From contig JAFLSO010000001.1 of the NCBI GenBank assembly GCA_022510925.1, forward strand, positions 248,001 to 312,000: 64,000 bases of DNA, written 5' to 3'. The DNA is from Treponema sp. (GTDB lineage Bacteria > Spirochaetota > Spirochaetia > Treponematales > Treponemataceae). Positions 51,281 to 59,107 of this stretch are shown in pieces (positions within the stretch are counted from its first letter, which is position 1; every line of letters starts with the position of its first letter). Made by a program: the position numbers and the translations under genes. The notes beneath the pieces are model-generated. The model ran no database searches, was not told where the DNA came from, and was given only the letters and a program-made list of their open reading frames with translations.

Positions 51281-53194
51281 ATGGTTGTGGTTCTTAAGAA
51301 AGATGCGAGCGAGTCGGAGAAAAACAGCATCCGTGATTTTTTGCAGAGTAAGAATTTCAAGATAAATGAGATTGTGGGCGACGAGGACACCGTTATGGCG
51401 GCGGTGGGCAAGATGGCCATGGACATACGCGAGGTGGAGATTCTTCCCGGCGTGATGAAAGTGATACCCATAAGCAAGCCGTATAAAATGGCGAGCCGCG
51501 AGTTCAAGCGCGATGACAGCGTGGTGGAGATATCGAACAGCAGAGGTCAGATTATAAAAGTGGGCGGCGGACGTCTGGTGACTATTGCAGGGCCGGGCGC
51601 AGTGGAGAGCCGCGCGCAGATTATGGACCTGGCGCAGAGGCTTTCCGAGGGCGGCGCCGTGATGCTTCGCGCAGGAACTTTTAAGCCGCGCTCGTCTCCG
51701 TACAGTTTCCAGGGACTTGGAATGGAGGGGCTGCGCTATCTGCGGGAGGCGGGCGATAAGTACGGTCTTCCCATTGTGACCGAGATTCCCTCGCCTGAGC
51801 TTATATCGCGGATGAATGATTTCACTGACGTTTATCAGATTGGAAGCCGCAACATGCAGGACTTTGACCTTCTTAGAAAAGTCGGCGCCACAGGAAAGCC
51901 CGTAATTTTAAAGCGGGGATACACGGCCACGCTTGAGGAATTCCTTATGAGCGCGGAATATCTTCTGGCAAGCGGAACGGATGATGTGATTCTGTGCGAG
52001 AGGGGAATACGCACGTTCGAGCATGCCACCCGCAACACTCTGGATTTGTCCGCCATACCGGTGCTGCGCTCCCTTACCCATCTTCCCATAATCGTGGATC
52101 CAAGCCCTGCCGTGGGACTGCGGGAGAAAATTCCTCCCATGGTCCTGGCTTCCGTGGCCAGCGGCGCTGACGGCGTTATGGTGGAGGTTCATTCTGAGCC
52201 GGAGAAAGCGCTGGTGGGCGGGGCGCAGAGCATTCTGCCCGAGCAGTTTGACAAGCTCATGCATGACATAGAGGCGCTCGCTCCCGTTTTGGGAAAGGCG
52301 GTGGCGCACATAATGCAGGATTCCCCGCGGGAAAGGATTGTGTGCGCTTACAGCGGAAAACGGGGTGCGTATGCCGAGCAGGCCATAAGCCGCTACTTTG
52401 ACAATTCCGACGTGACCGCATGCGCGGTGGACTCTTTCGGAGAGATTTTCCAGTCTGTGGTTGACGGAAAGGCGGATTACGGCATGGTGCCGGTGGAGAA
52501 TTCTTTGGCGGGCAGCGTTTATCAGAACTACGACAATTTCAGCCGCTTCAAGGATGTGACCATAGTGGGAAGCGTAACCCTTAACATAAGGCACGCGCTT
52601 TTGGGCGTGAGGGGCGCGTCTCTGGCGGACGTGCGCTCCGTGTACTCCCATCCGCAGGGGCTCAGCCAGTGCAAGAAATTTCTGGACGCGCATACAGACT
52701 GGCTCTGCATAGACTCTGCGTCCACGTCCACTGCGGCGGAGCAGGTCTCGCGTTTGGGCGAGAAATCCAACGCGGCCATAGCGAGCGAGGTGAACGCCAA
52801 GCTTTACGGGCTTGAGGTACTGGCAGATGACATAGAGGACGATCCGGGGAACTTCACCAGGTTCGTGGTGATTGCCTCCGCGCAGAATGCCGGGAGCCTG
52901 GCGCGCAGGATGAACGAGCGTCCTAACATGGCGAGCTTTATCTTTAAGGCCAAGAATGAGCCCGGGGCGCTGGTCTCCGTTCTGAGCGTGTTCCAGGACT
53001 TCAACTGCAATCTTACGCGGCTTGAGAGCCGTCCCATAGAGGGGCAGCCATGGCAGTACCGTTTCTATGCTGATGCGGATCTGCGCGGCGTGGAGCAGAA
53101 CGTCTATGAGTACGTGGATAGGCTTACATCCGTCATAAGCGAGAAGGCGCAGGACGCCCGGCTTCTGGGAGTGTACTCTGACGCCCGGCGTTAA
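51281..53194 (+). CDS. DAHP synthase-prephenate dehydratase fusion with altered metal site
   Basis: 637 residues. About 1-75 is a ferredoxin/ACT-like regulatory domain as in Thermotoga DAHP synthase; 95-345 is a type I-beta DAHP synthase barrel; 350-540 is prephenate dehydratase; 545-630 is an ACT domain. Intact: KPRSSPYSFQG (K135), LKRG, ILCERGIRTFEHATRNTLD; dehydratase NFTRF at 524-528; Phe-binding GALV and ESRP (582-585). Altered: the metal ligands. Gapless alignment to Thermotoga C102, H272, E298, D309 gives G106, P276, E302, G313, leaving one ligand. It would combine the first aromatic step with the last committed phenylalanine step, probably Phe-controlled, but the synthase half may be metal-independent or inactive. 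There is no chorismate mutase domain. CAGGAG precedes the ATG at 51281. Confidence 0.9.
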   Translation: MVVVLKKDASESEKNSIRDFLQSKNFKINEIVGDEDTVMAAVGKMAMDIREVEILPGVMKVIPISKPYKMASREFKRDDSVVEISNSRGQIIKVGGGRLVTIAGPGAVESRAQIMDLAQRLSEGGAVMLRAGTFKPRSSPYSFQGLGMEGLRYLREAGDKYGLPIVTEIPSPELISRMNDFTDVYQIGSRNMQDFDLLRKVGATGKPVILKRGYTATLEEFLMSAEYLLASGTDDVILCERGIRTFEHATRNTLDLSAIPVLRSLTHLPIIVDPSPAVGLREKIPPMVLASVASGADGVMVEVHSEPEKALVGGAQSILPEQFDKLMHDIEALAPVLGKAVAHIMQDSPRERIVCAYSGKRGAYAEQAISRYFDNSDVTACAVDSFGEIFQSVVDGKADYGMVPVENSLAGSVYQNYDNFSRFKDVTIVGSVTLNIRHALLGVRGASLADVRSVYSHPQGLSQCKKFLDAHTDWLCIDSASTSTAAEQVSRLGEKSNAAIASEVNAKLYGLEVLADDIEDDPGNFTRFVVIASAQNAGSLARRMNERPNMASFIFKAKNEPGALVSVLSVFQDFNCNLTRLESRPIEGQPWQYRFYADADLRGVEQNVYEYVDRLTSVISEKAQDARLLGVYSDARR

Positions 53195-53213
53195 GTCCTG
53201 AGCTCTGTGCGGC

Positions 53214-53240
53214 GGACCCCTCGGTCCTTAAATTAATTTA
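53214..53240 (+). terminator. Weak terminator-like hairpin after the aroF-pheA fusion
   Basis: GGACC (53214-53218), loop CCTC, GGTCC (53223-53227), followed by TTAAATTAATTTA. The stem is short and the tail is mixed A/T. Confidence 0.35.
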
Positions 53241-53254
53241 TCCTCTGATTTTAC

Positions 53255-53283
53255 TACACAGAAATAAAAATATGGTGTATACT
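53255..53283 (+). promoter_or_regulatory. Putative promoter of the opp operon
   Basis: TACACA (53255-53260), 17 bp, TATACT (53278-53283). The start near 53290 gives a leader of about 29 nt. Confidence 0.5.
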
Positions 53284-53318
53284 TAACGCCGTAAATTTCT
53301 TAGAATTTGTGGCGGAAA

Positions 53319-54236
53319 ATGATTAGGTACATTATCAAACGAATAGCCATTGCGCTTGTGACGGCGTTCCTTGTGGCTACGCTGACTTTCTTTATCATGA
53401 ACATGGTTCCGGGCGGTCCTTTTCTTTCGGAGAAGGCTGTCACTCCGCAGGCTCAGGCGGCCATGGAGGCCAAGTACGGGCTGGACAAACCCCTGGGCAC
53501 GCAGTATGTCACGTACATGACAGGCCTGCTGCACGGAGACCTGGGGCTCTCCTTAAAAAAGAGGGGCCGCACCGTAAGCCAGATTATAAGCGAGAAATTC
53601 CCCGTGTCGGCCAGGCTGGGCGGATGGGCCATGCTGGTGGCGGTTCTGCTCGGCGTGCCGTTAGGGGCGCTCGCGGCCTTTAAACGCGGAAAGACACTGG
53701 ATAATATTCTTGTGGTCCTCTCCACCGCAGGAATCGCCATCCCAAGTTTCCTCTCATCCACTCTTTTGATGTACATATTCAGCACCAGACTTAAGCTTCT
53801 TCCGTCGCTTGGACTTAGCGGCGCGGCCAGCTACATAATGCCCGTCTGCGCTCTGGCGCTTTATCCCACGTTCTACATAGCGCGCCTTATGCGCAGTTCC
53901 ATGCTGGACGTTATGGGGCAGGACTACATGCGGACCGCCCGCGCCAAAGGCGTCACTCCGTTTATGTCCATATTCAAGCATGCCCTGCGCAATGCCATTC
54001 TCCCAGTGATAACTTACCTGGGACCGCTTCTGGCATCCCTTATGACGGGAAGCTTCATAATCGAAAAGATATTCAACATTCCTGGGCTGGGCTCCGAATT
54101 TGTGGGCGCCATCACCAGCCGCGACTATCCCATGATTATGGGGACTACGATTTTCCTTGCGGTTTTCGTGATTTTTATGAACGTGATTGTGGACGTGGCC
54201 TACGCGCTTGTGGACCCGCGCATAAAACTTAAGTAG
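53319..54236 (+). CDS. oppB: Oligopeptide ABC transporter permease OppB
   Basis: 305 residues from ATG 53319 (MIRYIIKRIAIALVTAFLVATL), with GGCGGA just upstream; an in-frame TTG at 53307 is possible but adds only four residues. The N-terminal RYIIKRI and VPGGPF and the central DYMRTARAKGV with its EAA-type loop are hallmarks of OppB/DppB. Six membrane helices. First gene of oppBCDF. Confidence 0.93.
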   Translation: MIRYIIKRIAIALVTAFLVATLTFFIMNMVPGGPFLSEKAVTPQAQAAMEAKYGLDKPLGTQYVTYMTGLLHGDLGLSLKKRGRTVSQIISEKFPVSARLGGWAMLVAVLLGVPLGALAAFKRGKTLDNILVVLSTAGIAIPSFLSSTLLMYIFSTRLKLLPSLGLSGAASYIMPVCALALYPTFYIARLMRSSMLDVMGQDYMRTARAKGVTPFMSIFKHALRNAILPVITYLGPLLASLMTGSFIIEKIFNIPGLGSEFVGAITSRDYPMIMGTTIFLAVFVIFMNVIVDVAYALVDPRIKLK

Positions 54237-54245
54237 GAAAGCATT

Positions 54246-55313
54246 ATGGACAAAAATGATATCAGGCACAGCATAAACAAAAATCCGCTCAGCCTTCAGC
54301 TTAACGTGGAGGACTTTCTGCCCGCCAGCGCCGAGGAAAAAGAATCCCTGGTCATAATGCGGGAGTCAGTGGGCTTCTGGAAAGACGGGATAAGGCGGTT
54401 CAGGAAAAATAAAATCGCCATGACCGCGCTTGTGATAGTTCTGCTGATTATGATTTTATGTTTCATCGTGCCGCTTTTCTATCCTTACAAATACGAGGAG
54501 CAGATGAAGGGAAGCGAGCGTCTGGGACCCATGCAGTATTCCTCCGCGGAGATGGAGCGCATATCGGCGGGCGAGAAAGTCTTTCCTCATCTGCTGGGCA
54601 CTGACCAGAACGGACGCGATTACGCCATACGTGTTATGGTTGGCGGCAGGGTGTCCATGACGGTGGGAATAGTGGCATCCCTGCTCATACTGATAATCGG
54701 CTCGCTGTACGGCGCCATAGCCGGATATTTCGGCGGCGCGGTGGACATGGTGATGATGCGCATAGTCGATATAATCTACACCGTGCCCGATGTGCTTATA
54801 ATAATACTTCTGGCGCAGACATTGAAATTCCCTCTGCGCTCCCTTGGAGAGGTGGCGGGATTCGGCTGGATACAGAGGCTCGGTCCGAATTTAGTCAGCA
54901 TGTTCATAGTGTTCGCGCTTTTGTACTGGGTGGGAATGGCGCGCATAGTCAGAAGCCAGATTATGATTCTTAAGCAGAACGAGTATGTGACCGCGGCCCG
55001 CGCGCTTGGCGCCACTAACAGGCGGATAATCGGAAAGCATCTTATAACTAACTGCATCGGAACTCTTATAGTCACCACCACGCTGCAGATACCGTCTTCC
55101 ATTTTCACGGAGTCTTTCCTCAGTTTTCTGGGGCTGGGCGTGCAGGCTCCCATGCCGTCCTTGGGCTCGCTCGCATCAGCGGCGCTTAACGGATTTCAGT
55201 CGTTCCCGGAAAAGCTCTTTGCTCCGGCGTTCCTGATTTTCATCATCATCCTTAGCTTCAATCTTCTGGGCGACGGCCTGCGCGACGCGTTCGATCCTAA
55301 GCTTAAGTCTTAA
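54246..55313 (+). CDS. oppC: Oligopeptide ABC transporter permease OppC
   Basis: 355 residues, slightly long because of a cytoplasmic N-terminus of about 55 residues before the first helix. OppC pattern: FWKDGIRRFRKNKIAM, HLLGTDQNGRDYAIRVMVGGRVSMTVG, and the coupling loop EYVTAARALGATNRRIIGKHL. It starts 9 nt after oppB and is the heterodimer partner of OppB. Confidence 0.94.
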   Translation: MDKNDIRHSINKNPLSLQLNVEDFLPASAEEKESLVIMRESVGFWKDGIRRFRKNKIAMTALVIVLLIMILCFIVPLFYPYKYEEQMKGSERLGPMQYSSAEMERISAGEKVFPHLLGTDQNGRDYAIRVMVGGRVSMTVGIVASLLILIIGSLYGAIAGYFGGAVDMVMMRIVDIIYTVPDVLIIILLAQTLKFPLRSLGEVAGFGWIQRLGPNLVSMFIVFALLYWVGMARIVRSQIMILKQNEYVTAARALGATNRRIIGKHLITNCIGTLIVTTTLQIPSSIFTESFLSFLGLGVQAPMPSLGSLASAALNGFQSFPEKLFAPAFLIFIIILSFNLLGDGLRDAFDPKLKS

Positions 55314-55352
55314 TGGCGCCTTGCGCATGACGCGGATTTTTTGGAGAACTTT

Positions 55353-56414
55353 ATGGCAGATAACAACGAAGAGTATTTAGTGGACATTCAGCACGAGAAG
55401 CTTTCTTTTTTCACTCCCGCGGGCGAGGTAAAGGCTCTGAACGACGTGACCATCCGCATGAAAGAGGGCGAGGTCCTGGGCATAGTGGGCGAGAGCGGAA
55501 GCGGAAAAAGCGTCACCGCGTATTCAGTGATGGGGCTTACCGCAGAGAACGGAAAAATCATGGGAGGCTCGGTAACATTCAACGGCCACCGCATAGACAC
55601 CATGAGCGAGAAGGAGCTTAGGAAAATCCGCGGAAAAGAGGTGAGCATAATTTTCCAGGACCCCATGACGAGCCTTAATCCCGTGTGGACCATAGGAAAT
55701 CAGATTGAGGAGGCCATAAAGCTTCATACTGACAAAAAGGGAGCGGAGGCCAGATCGCGCGCCAGGGAGCTTCTTACGCTTGTCGGAATAAACGAGCCTG
55801 ATAAGAGGCTCAGGCAGTATCCGCATGAGCTTTCAGGCGGAATGCGTCAGCGTGTGATGATTGCCATAGCGCTTGCGTGCGAGCCTAAGCTTCTGATTGC
55901 CGACGAGCCCACCACCGCGCTGGACGTTACCATTCAGGCGCAGATTCTGGAGCTCATGCAGCACCTTAAAGAGAAAATCGGCATGGGCATAATCATGATT
56001 ACTCACGATTTGGGCGTGGTGGCAAGCATGTGCGATCACATAGCGGTCATGTACGCAGGGGAGATAGTGGAGTACGGGACCACGGATGACATCTTCTATA
56101 ATCCGCAGCACGAGTACACTCGCGGGCTTCTGCGCTCCATCCCCAAGTTCCATGAGAAAGATTACTCACGCCTTGTGCCCATAGAGGGCCAGCCAGTGGA
56201 TTTACTCAACAGGCCTAAGGGCTGCTGTTTTGCCCCGCGGTGCTCCAGCTGCATGCGGATTTGCCTGGAGAAGCCTCCTCTGCGGAACGAGTATGAGAGT
56301 CTGGGCGGCGCCAGAGTGGGAGAGAACGTCCATTACGGCAGATGCTGGCTTGAGCAGAAAGCCCAGCGTTCAGGCGGCTCGGAAAATGCGGCAGTGTCAG
56401 GGGGAGAAGAATGA
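55353..56414 (+). CDS. oppD: Oligopeptide ABC transporter ATPase OppD
   Basis: 353 residues. The ATG at 55353 follows GGAG; an in-frame earlier start at 55341 lies before that site. Walker A GESGSGKS, signature LSGGMRQR, Walker B LLIADEPTTALD. The C-terminal oligopeptide domain carries four cysteines (GCCFAPRCSSCMRIC). It overlaps oppF by 4 nt (ATGA). Confidence 0.94.
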   Translation: MADNNEEYLVDIQHEKLSFFTPAGEVKALNDVTIRMKEGEVLGIVGESGSGKSVTAYSVMGLTAENGKIMGGSVTFNGHRIDTMSEKELRKIRGKEVSIIFQDPMTSLNPVWTIGNQIEEAIKLHTDKKGAEARSRARELLTLVGINEPDKRLRQYPHELSGGMRQRVMIAIALACEPKLLIADEPTTALDVTIQAQILELMQHLKEKIGMGIIMITHDLGVVASMCDHIAVMYAGEIVEYGTTDDIFYNPQHEYTRGLLRSIPKFHEKDYSRLVPIEGQPVDLLNRPKGCCFAPRCSSCMRICLEKPPLRNEYESLGGARVGENVHYGRCWLEQKAQRSGGSENAAVSGGEE

Positions 56415-57415
56415 GCGATTTGAATACCGGCAGCGGAGCGATGAATGCGCCTGAGCGTCTTATAGAGATAAATCATCTGCGGCAGTATTTTCCTGCGGGC
56501 GGCGGAAAGCTTGTCAAGGCCGTGGACGATGTGAGTTTTTTCATAAACAAGGGTGAGACGTTCGGGCTTGTGGGAGAGTCCGGCTGCGGAAAGACTACCA
56601 CCGGCCGCTCTCTTCTGCGGCTCATTGAGCCTACCGGAGGGCGCATAGTCTACGACGGCAATGTTATTTTTGACTCGGAGAAAAACATAAAGGCCGATAT
56701 GCTTCCGTACCGGCGGAAAATGCAGATTGTTTTCCAGGACCCCTATGCGTCGCTGGACCCGCGCATGACTGTGGGCGACATAGTGGGCGAGGCGCTTGAC
56801 ATACACAAGCTGTACGCGAATAAGAATGAGCGCCGGGAGAAAATCATCGGCCTGCTTTCTGCGGTGGGCCTTAACAGCGAGCACGCCAACCGTTTCCCGC
56901 ATGAATTCTCTGGCGGACAGAGGCAGCGCATAGGCATAGCGCGCGCCCTGGCGGTGGACCCGCAGTTCATAGTCTGCGATGAGCCTGTGAGTGCCCTGGA
57001 CGTATCCATTCAGGCGCAGGTGGTAAATATGTTCGAGGATTTCCAGAAAGAGCGGAGCCTCACGTATCTGTTCATAGCGCATGATCTTTCCGTGGTGAAC
57101 CACATCTCAAACAGGATAGGCGTAATGTATCTGGGGCATCTGGTGGAGATGGCGGAGAGTGACGAGATTATATTCCACTCCCTGCATCCCTACACCCAGT
57201 CCCTCATAAGCGCCGTTCCCATAGCGGATCCCAGGACTGCCAGAACCAACAAGCGCATAATCCTTGAGGGCGACGTGCCGTCTCCTGTGAGCCCGCCCAG
57301 CGGCTGCCCGTTCAGGACCAGGTGCCCCCGCGCTGACGGGCAGTGCGCGGAATGCTCTCCTGAATTCAGGGAGGTGACCGGCGGACACTGGGCCGCATGC
57401 CACCATCTGGACTAG
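56411..57415 (+). CDS. oppF: Oligopeptide ABC transporter ATPase OppF
   Basis: 334 residues. Walker A GESGCGKTT, signature FSGGQRQR, Walker B FIVCDEPVSALD, and the OppF C-terminal motif SGCPFRTRCPRADGQC. It is coupled to oppD by a 4-nt overlap and is the last gene of the operon. It is convergent with the flavodoxin gene, whose stop lies 4 nt away. The peptide-binding protein is encoded 3.5 kb further on. Confidence 0.94.
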   Translation: MSDLNTGSGAMNAPERLIEINHLRQYFPAGGGKLVKAVDDVSFFINKGETFGLVGESGCGKTTTGRSLLRLIEPTGGRIVYDGNVIFDSEKNIKADMLPYRRKMQIVFQDPYASLDPRMTVGDIVGEALDIHKLYANKNERREKIIGLLSAVGLNSEHANRFPHEFSGGQRQRIGIARALAVDPQFIVCDEPVSALDVSIQAQVVNMFEDFQKERSLTYLFIAHDLSVVNHISNRIGVMYLGHLVEMAESDEIIFHSLHPYTQSLISAVPIADPRTARTNKRIILEGDVPSPVSPPSGCPFRTRCPRADGQCAECSPEFREVTGGHWAACHHLD

Positions 57416-57419
57416 AATC

Positions 57420-57908
57420 CTAGCCGCGTATTGTCTGCGCGAGACCTTTTATTTTCTCAAGTGACTGCTCTATGTTTCTGGCGGGATTTGTAAGCTGCTC
57501 CGTGCCTTTTACGGAGCCTCCTCTTTTGCTCACTGCCTCCGTCATAATGGAGAGCGTTTTGTCCGCGTTTCCGCCCGCGCTCGATGCAAGAAGATACACG
57601 TCCTTTCCCTGAAAATCCGCTTCCTCCATGAACGTGGTTATGGGAGCGGCAGGCTTTCCCGCCCACACAGGAGCGCCCACCACTATCTTGGAGTACGCGC
57701 TTAAATCCGGGAACTGCGTCTTAAGCTCGGGCTTGAATCCCATGACGGTATCTTTTCCACCGTGCAGGAACTTGAGGAGGCCTTTCTTCGGATACTCCTT
57801 AACTGTCTCCAGCCTGCATAAATCCGCGTCCAGCTCCTTCGCCAGGCTTCTGGCCGCAAAATCCACATTCCCCTCAAGCGAATAATATACAATCAGAATC
57901 TCCGCCAT
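57420..57908 (-). CDS. Flavodoxin-like FMN protein
   Basis: 162 residues. The N-terminal LIVYYSLEGNVDFAA (residues 5-19) is the phosphate loop of flavodoxins, though the usual T/S-G-N-T reads E-G-N-V. VVGAPVWAGKPAAPITTF is the second flavin loop of the flavodoxin_4/5 group. Probably a low-potential electron carrier or small FMN reductase. It is 3 nt after the nitroreductase gene and shares its transcript. GAGGT precedes the ATG. Confidence 0.85.
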   Translation of the reverse strand: MAEILIVYYSLEGNVDFAARSLAKELDADLCRLETVKEYPKKGLLKFLHGGKDTVMGFKPELKTQFPDLSAYSKIVVGAPVWAGKPAAPITTFMEEADFQGKDVYLLASSAGGNADKTLSIMTEAVSKRGGSVKGTEQLTNPARNIEQSLEKIKGLAQTIRG

Positions 57909-57911
57909 ATT

Positions 57912-58439
57912 TTACCTCACCCAGTGTACATTCTCTTTTCTTGCTGCAGGCGCGGCGCTGTCTCCGTTGCTGAAGCCAAGCCCCACGTGGCCTATTCCCT
58001 CCCAGTCGCCCTCTATTCCCAGATTCTTAAGAATCTGCTTTCCGAATTCTGACTCGAATTCCTCTTTGGCGCGGTGAATCCAGATGCTTGCCACGCCCAA
58101 ACTTTCCGCGGCGTTCATCAGGTTTCCCATCACCAGAGAGCCGTCATACAGATATGTGGGGGAAGATTTGTCAGCCACCACAATAAGAATCACCGGCGCA
58201 CCGTAAAACGGATCGAATCCTTCCGCCTGACCCAGAATGCGTGCGTTCTCCGCGCTGATTCTGTCGCGCAGGCTTTTGTCCGTAACGGCGATGATTCTGA
58301 CCGGCTGCCTTCCCATTCCGCTGGGCGCGAAAGTTCCCGCCCTTATTATCGCATTCAGCTCCTCATCGGATGGTATTTTGCCCGCGATGAAATTCCTGCA
58401 GCTCCGGCGGCTCTCTAAGACTCTAAGGGTCTCGTTCAT
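57912..58439 (-). CDS. Nitroreductase-family FMN oxidoreductase
   Basis: 175 residues. ESRRSCRNFIAGKIPSDEELNAIIRAGTFAPSG at the N-terminus is the FMN-binding signature of the nitroreductase family; GNLMNAAESLGVASIWIHRAKEEFES and GHVGLGFSN follow the compact-type pattern. Flavin-dependent reduction of nitro- or quinone-type compounds, perhaps paired with the adjacent flavodoxin. GAGGTGA precedes the ATG at 58439. Confidence 0.88.
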   Translation of the reverse strand: MNETLRVLESRRSCRNFIAGKIPSDEELNAIIRAGTFAPSGMGRQPVRIIAVTDKSLRDRISAENARILGQAEGFDPFYGAPVILIVVADKSSPTYLYDGSLVMGNLMNAAESLGVASIWIHRAKEEFESEFGKQILKNLGIEGDWEGIGHVGLGFSNGDSAAPAARKENVHWVR

Positions 58440-58674
58440 GATTTCACCTCAATCATAAAAGTTTTTGGAAGTAAAAGCATCGGTGAAAGATTCTGATATG
58501 TGCTATCTGAACTGCTTTAACTCCAGGCCGATTCTATCACAAACTCAGCAGGTATTAAAGCGGAAATTGCGGATGCCCGCAAAACTTATAGCAAATCATA
58601 TTATAGGCTTTCTGCGGTTTTCAAGCGGGAGCTGTGCGCAATATTGAAATATGGCCGGACTTACAGGCGGGGAT
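58440..58674. other. 235-bp region between the nitroreductase gene and the XRE regulator
   Basis: No supported gene. It includes the nitroreductase leader and a small hairpin TTGCGG-ATGC-CCGCAA (58567-58582) without T-tract on either strand. A 60-codon plus-strand frame is present but has no start signals. Confidence 0.4.
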
Positions 58675-58986
58675 TTATTTTATTATTGCGTCCAGAAAAT
58701 CCGCAAGCTTTTTCTGCTGGTCCTTTGTCATGCTGTTCCAGCGTTTCAGAATATCCCTTTGCTCCTGCGATATGGTCTCTGTGAAACAGTCGCCGTCCTG
58801 AAACAGCTGTGAAAGTGTAATTCCGAACGCATCGCATATATGCTCCAATGAGGGAATGGAGGGAACGAAATTTTTTCTATACCATGAAGATATTGTGGAC
58901 TGCGGCAGCTCGGAGCGTTCCGCAAGCTCATATTCTGTCCAGCCTTTTTCTAGCCTAAGTTCGACTATTCTTCTGAGTCTATCCAT
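58675..58986 (-). CDS. XRE-family DNA-binding regulator
   Basis: 103 residues: an N-terminal HTH_3 domain (residues about 5-60; KGWTEYELAERSELPQSTIS, then LEHICDAFGITLSQLF) followed by a charged tail. It probably controls itself and the divergent lipoprotein gene, since the region between them carries repeated ATAATACG words. The start at 58986 has no Shine-Dalgarno. No toxin-like partner is adjacent. Confidence 0.85.
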   Translation of the reverse strand: MDRLRRIVELRLEKGWTEYELAERSELPQSTISSWYRKNFVPSIPSLEHICDAFGITLSQLFQDGDCFTETISQEQRDILKRWNSMTKDQQKKLADFLDAIIK

Positions 58987-59000
58987 AATACACTACTACG

Positions 59001-59022
59001 ATAATACGTTATTTATAATACG
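59001..59022. repeat. Direct repeats ATAATACG in the divergent control region
   Basis: ATAATACG at 59001-59008 and at 59015-59022, 14 bp apart start to start, next to the small dyad CGAA-AC-TTCG (59021-59030). This is the spacing expected for a repressor bound on one face of the helix. The likely ligand is the adjacent XRE protein, by inference. Confidence 0.5.
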
Positions 59023-59030
59023 AAACTTCG

Positions 59031-59059
59031 TTGACATTTAATAGTGTAAATCGTATAAT
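59031..59059 (+). promoter_or_regulatory. Perfect consensus promoter of the XRE-adjacent lipoprotein gene
   Basis: TTGACA (59031-59036), exactly 17 bp, TATAAT (59054-59059), start near 59066. This is the only fully consensus promoter I found in the window. A leader of about 40 nt with GGAGGT (59097-59102) precedes the ATG. Confidence 0.92.
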
Positions 59060-59107
59060 AAATAACGCTTTTTCATTTTGAACATAAAATCAAAACGGAG
59101 GTCTTTT

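Noticed and set aside
58465..58647. A 60-codon frame between the nitroreductase and XRE genes
   Set aside because: No Shine-Dalgarno, no -10 at suitable distance, no recognisable motif.
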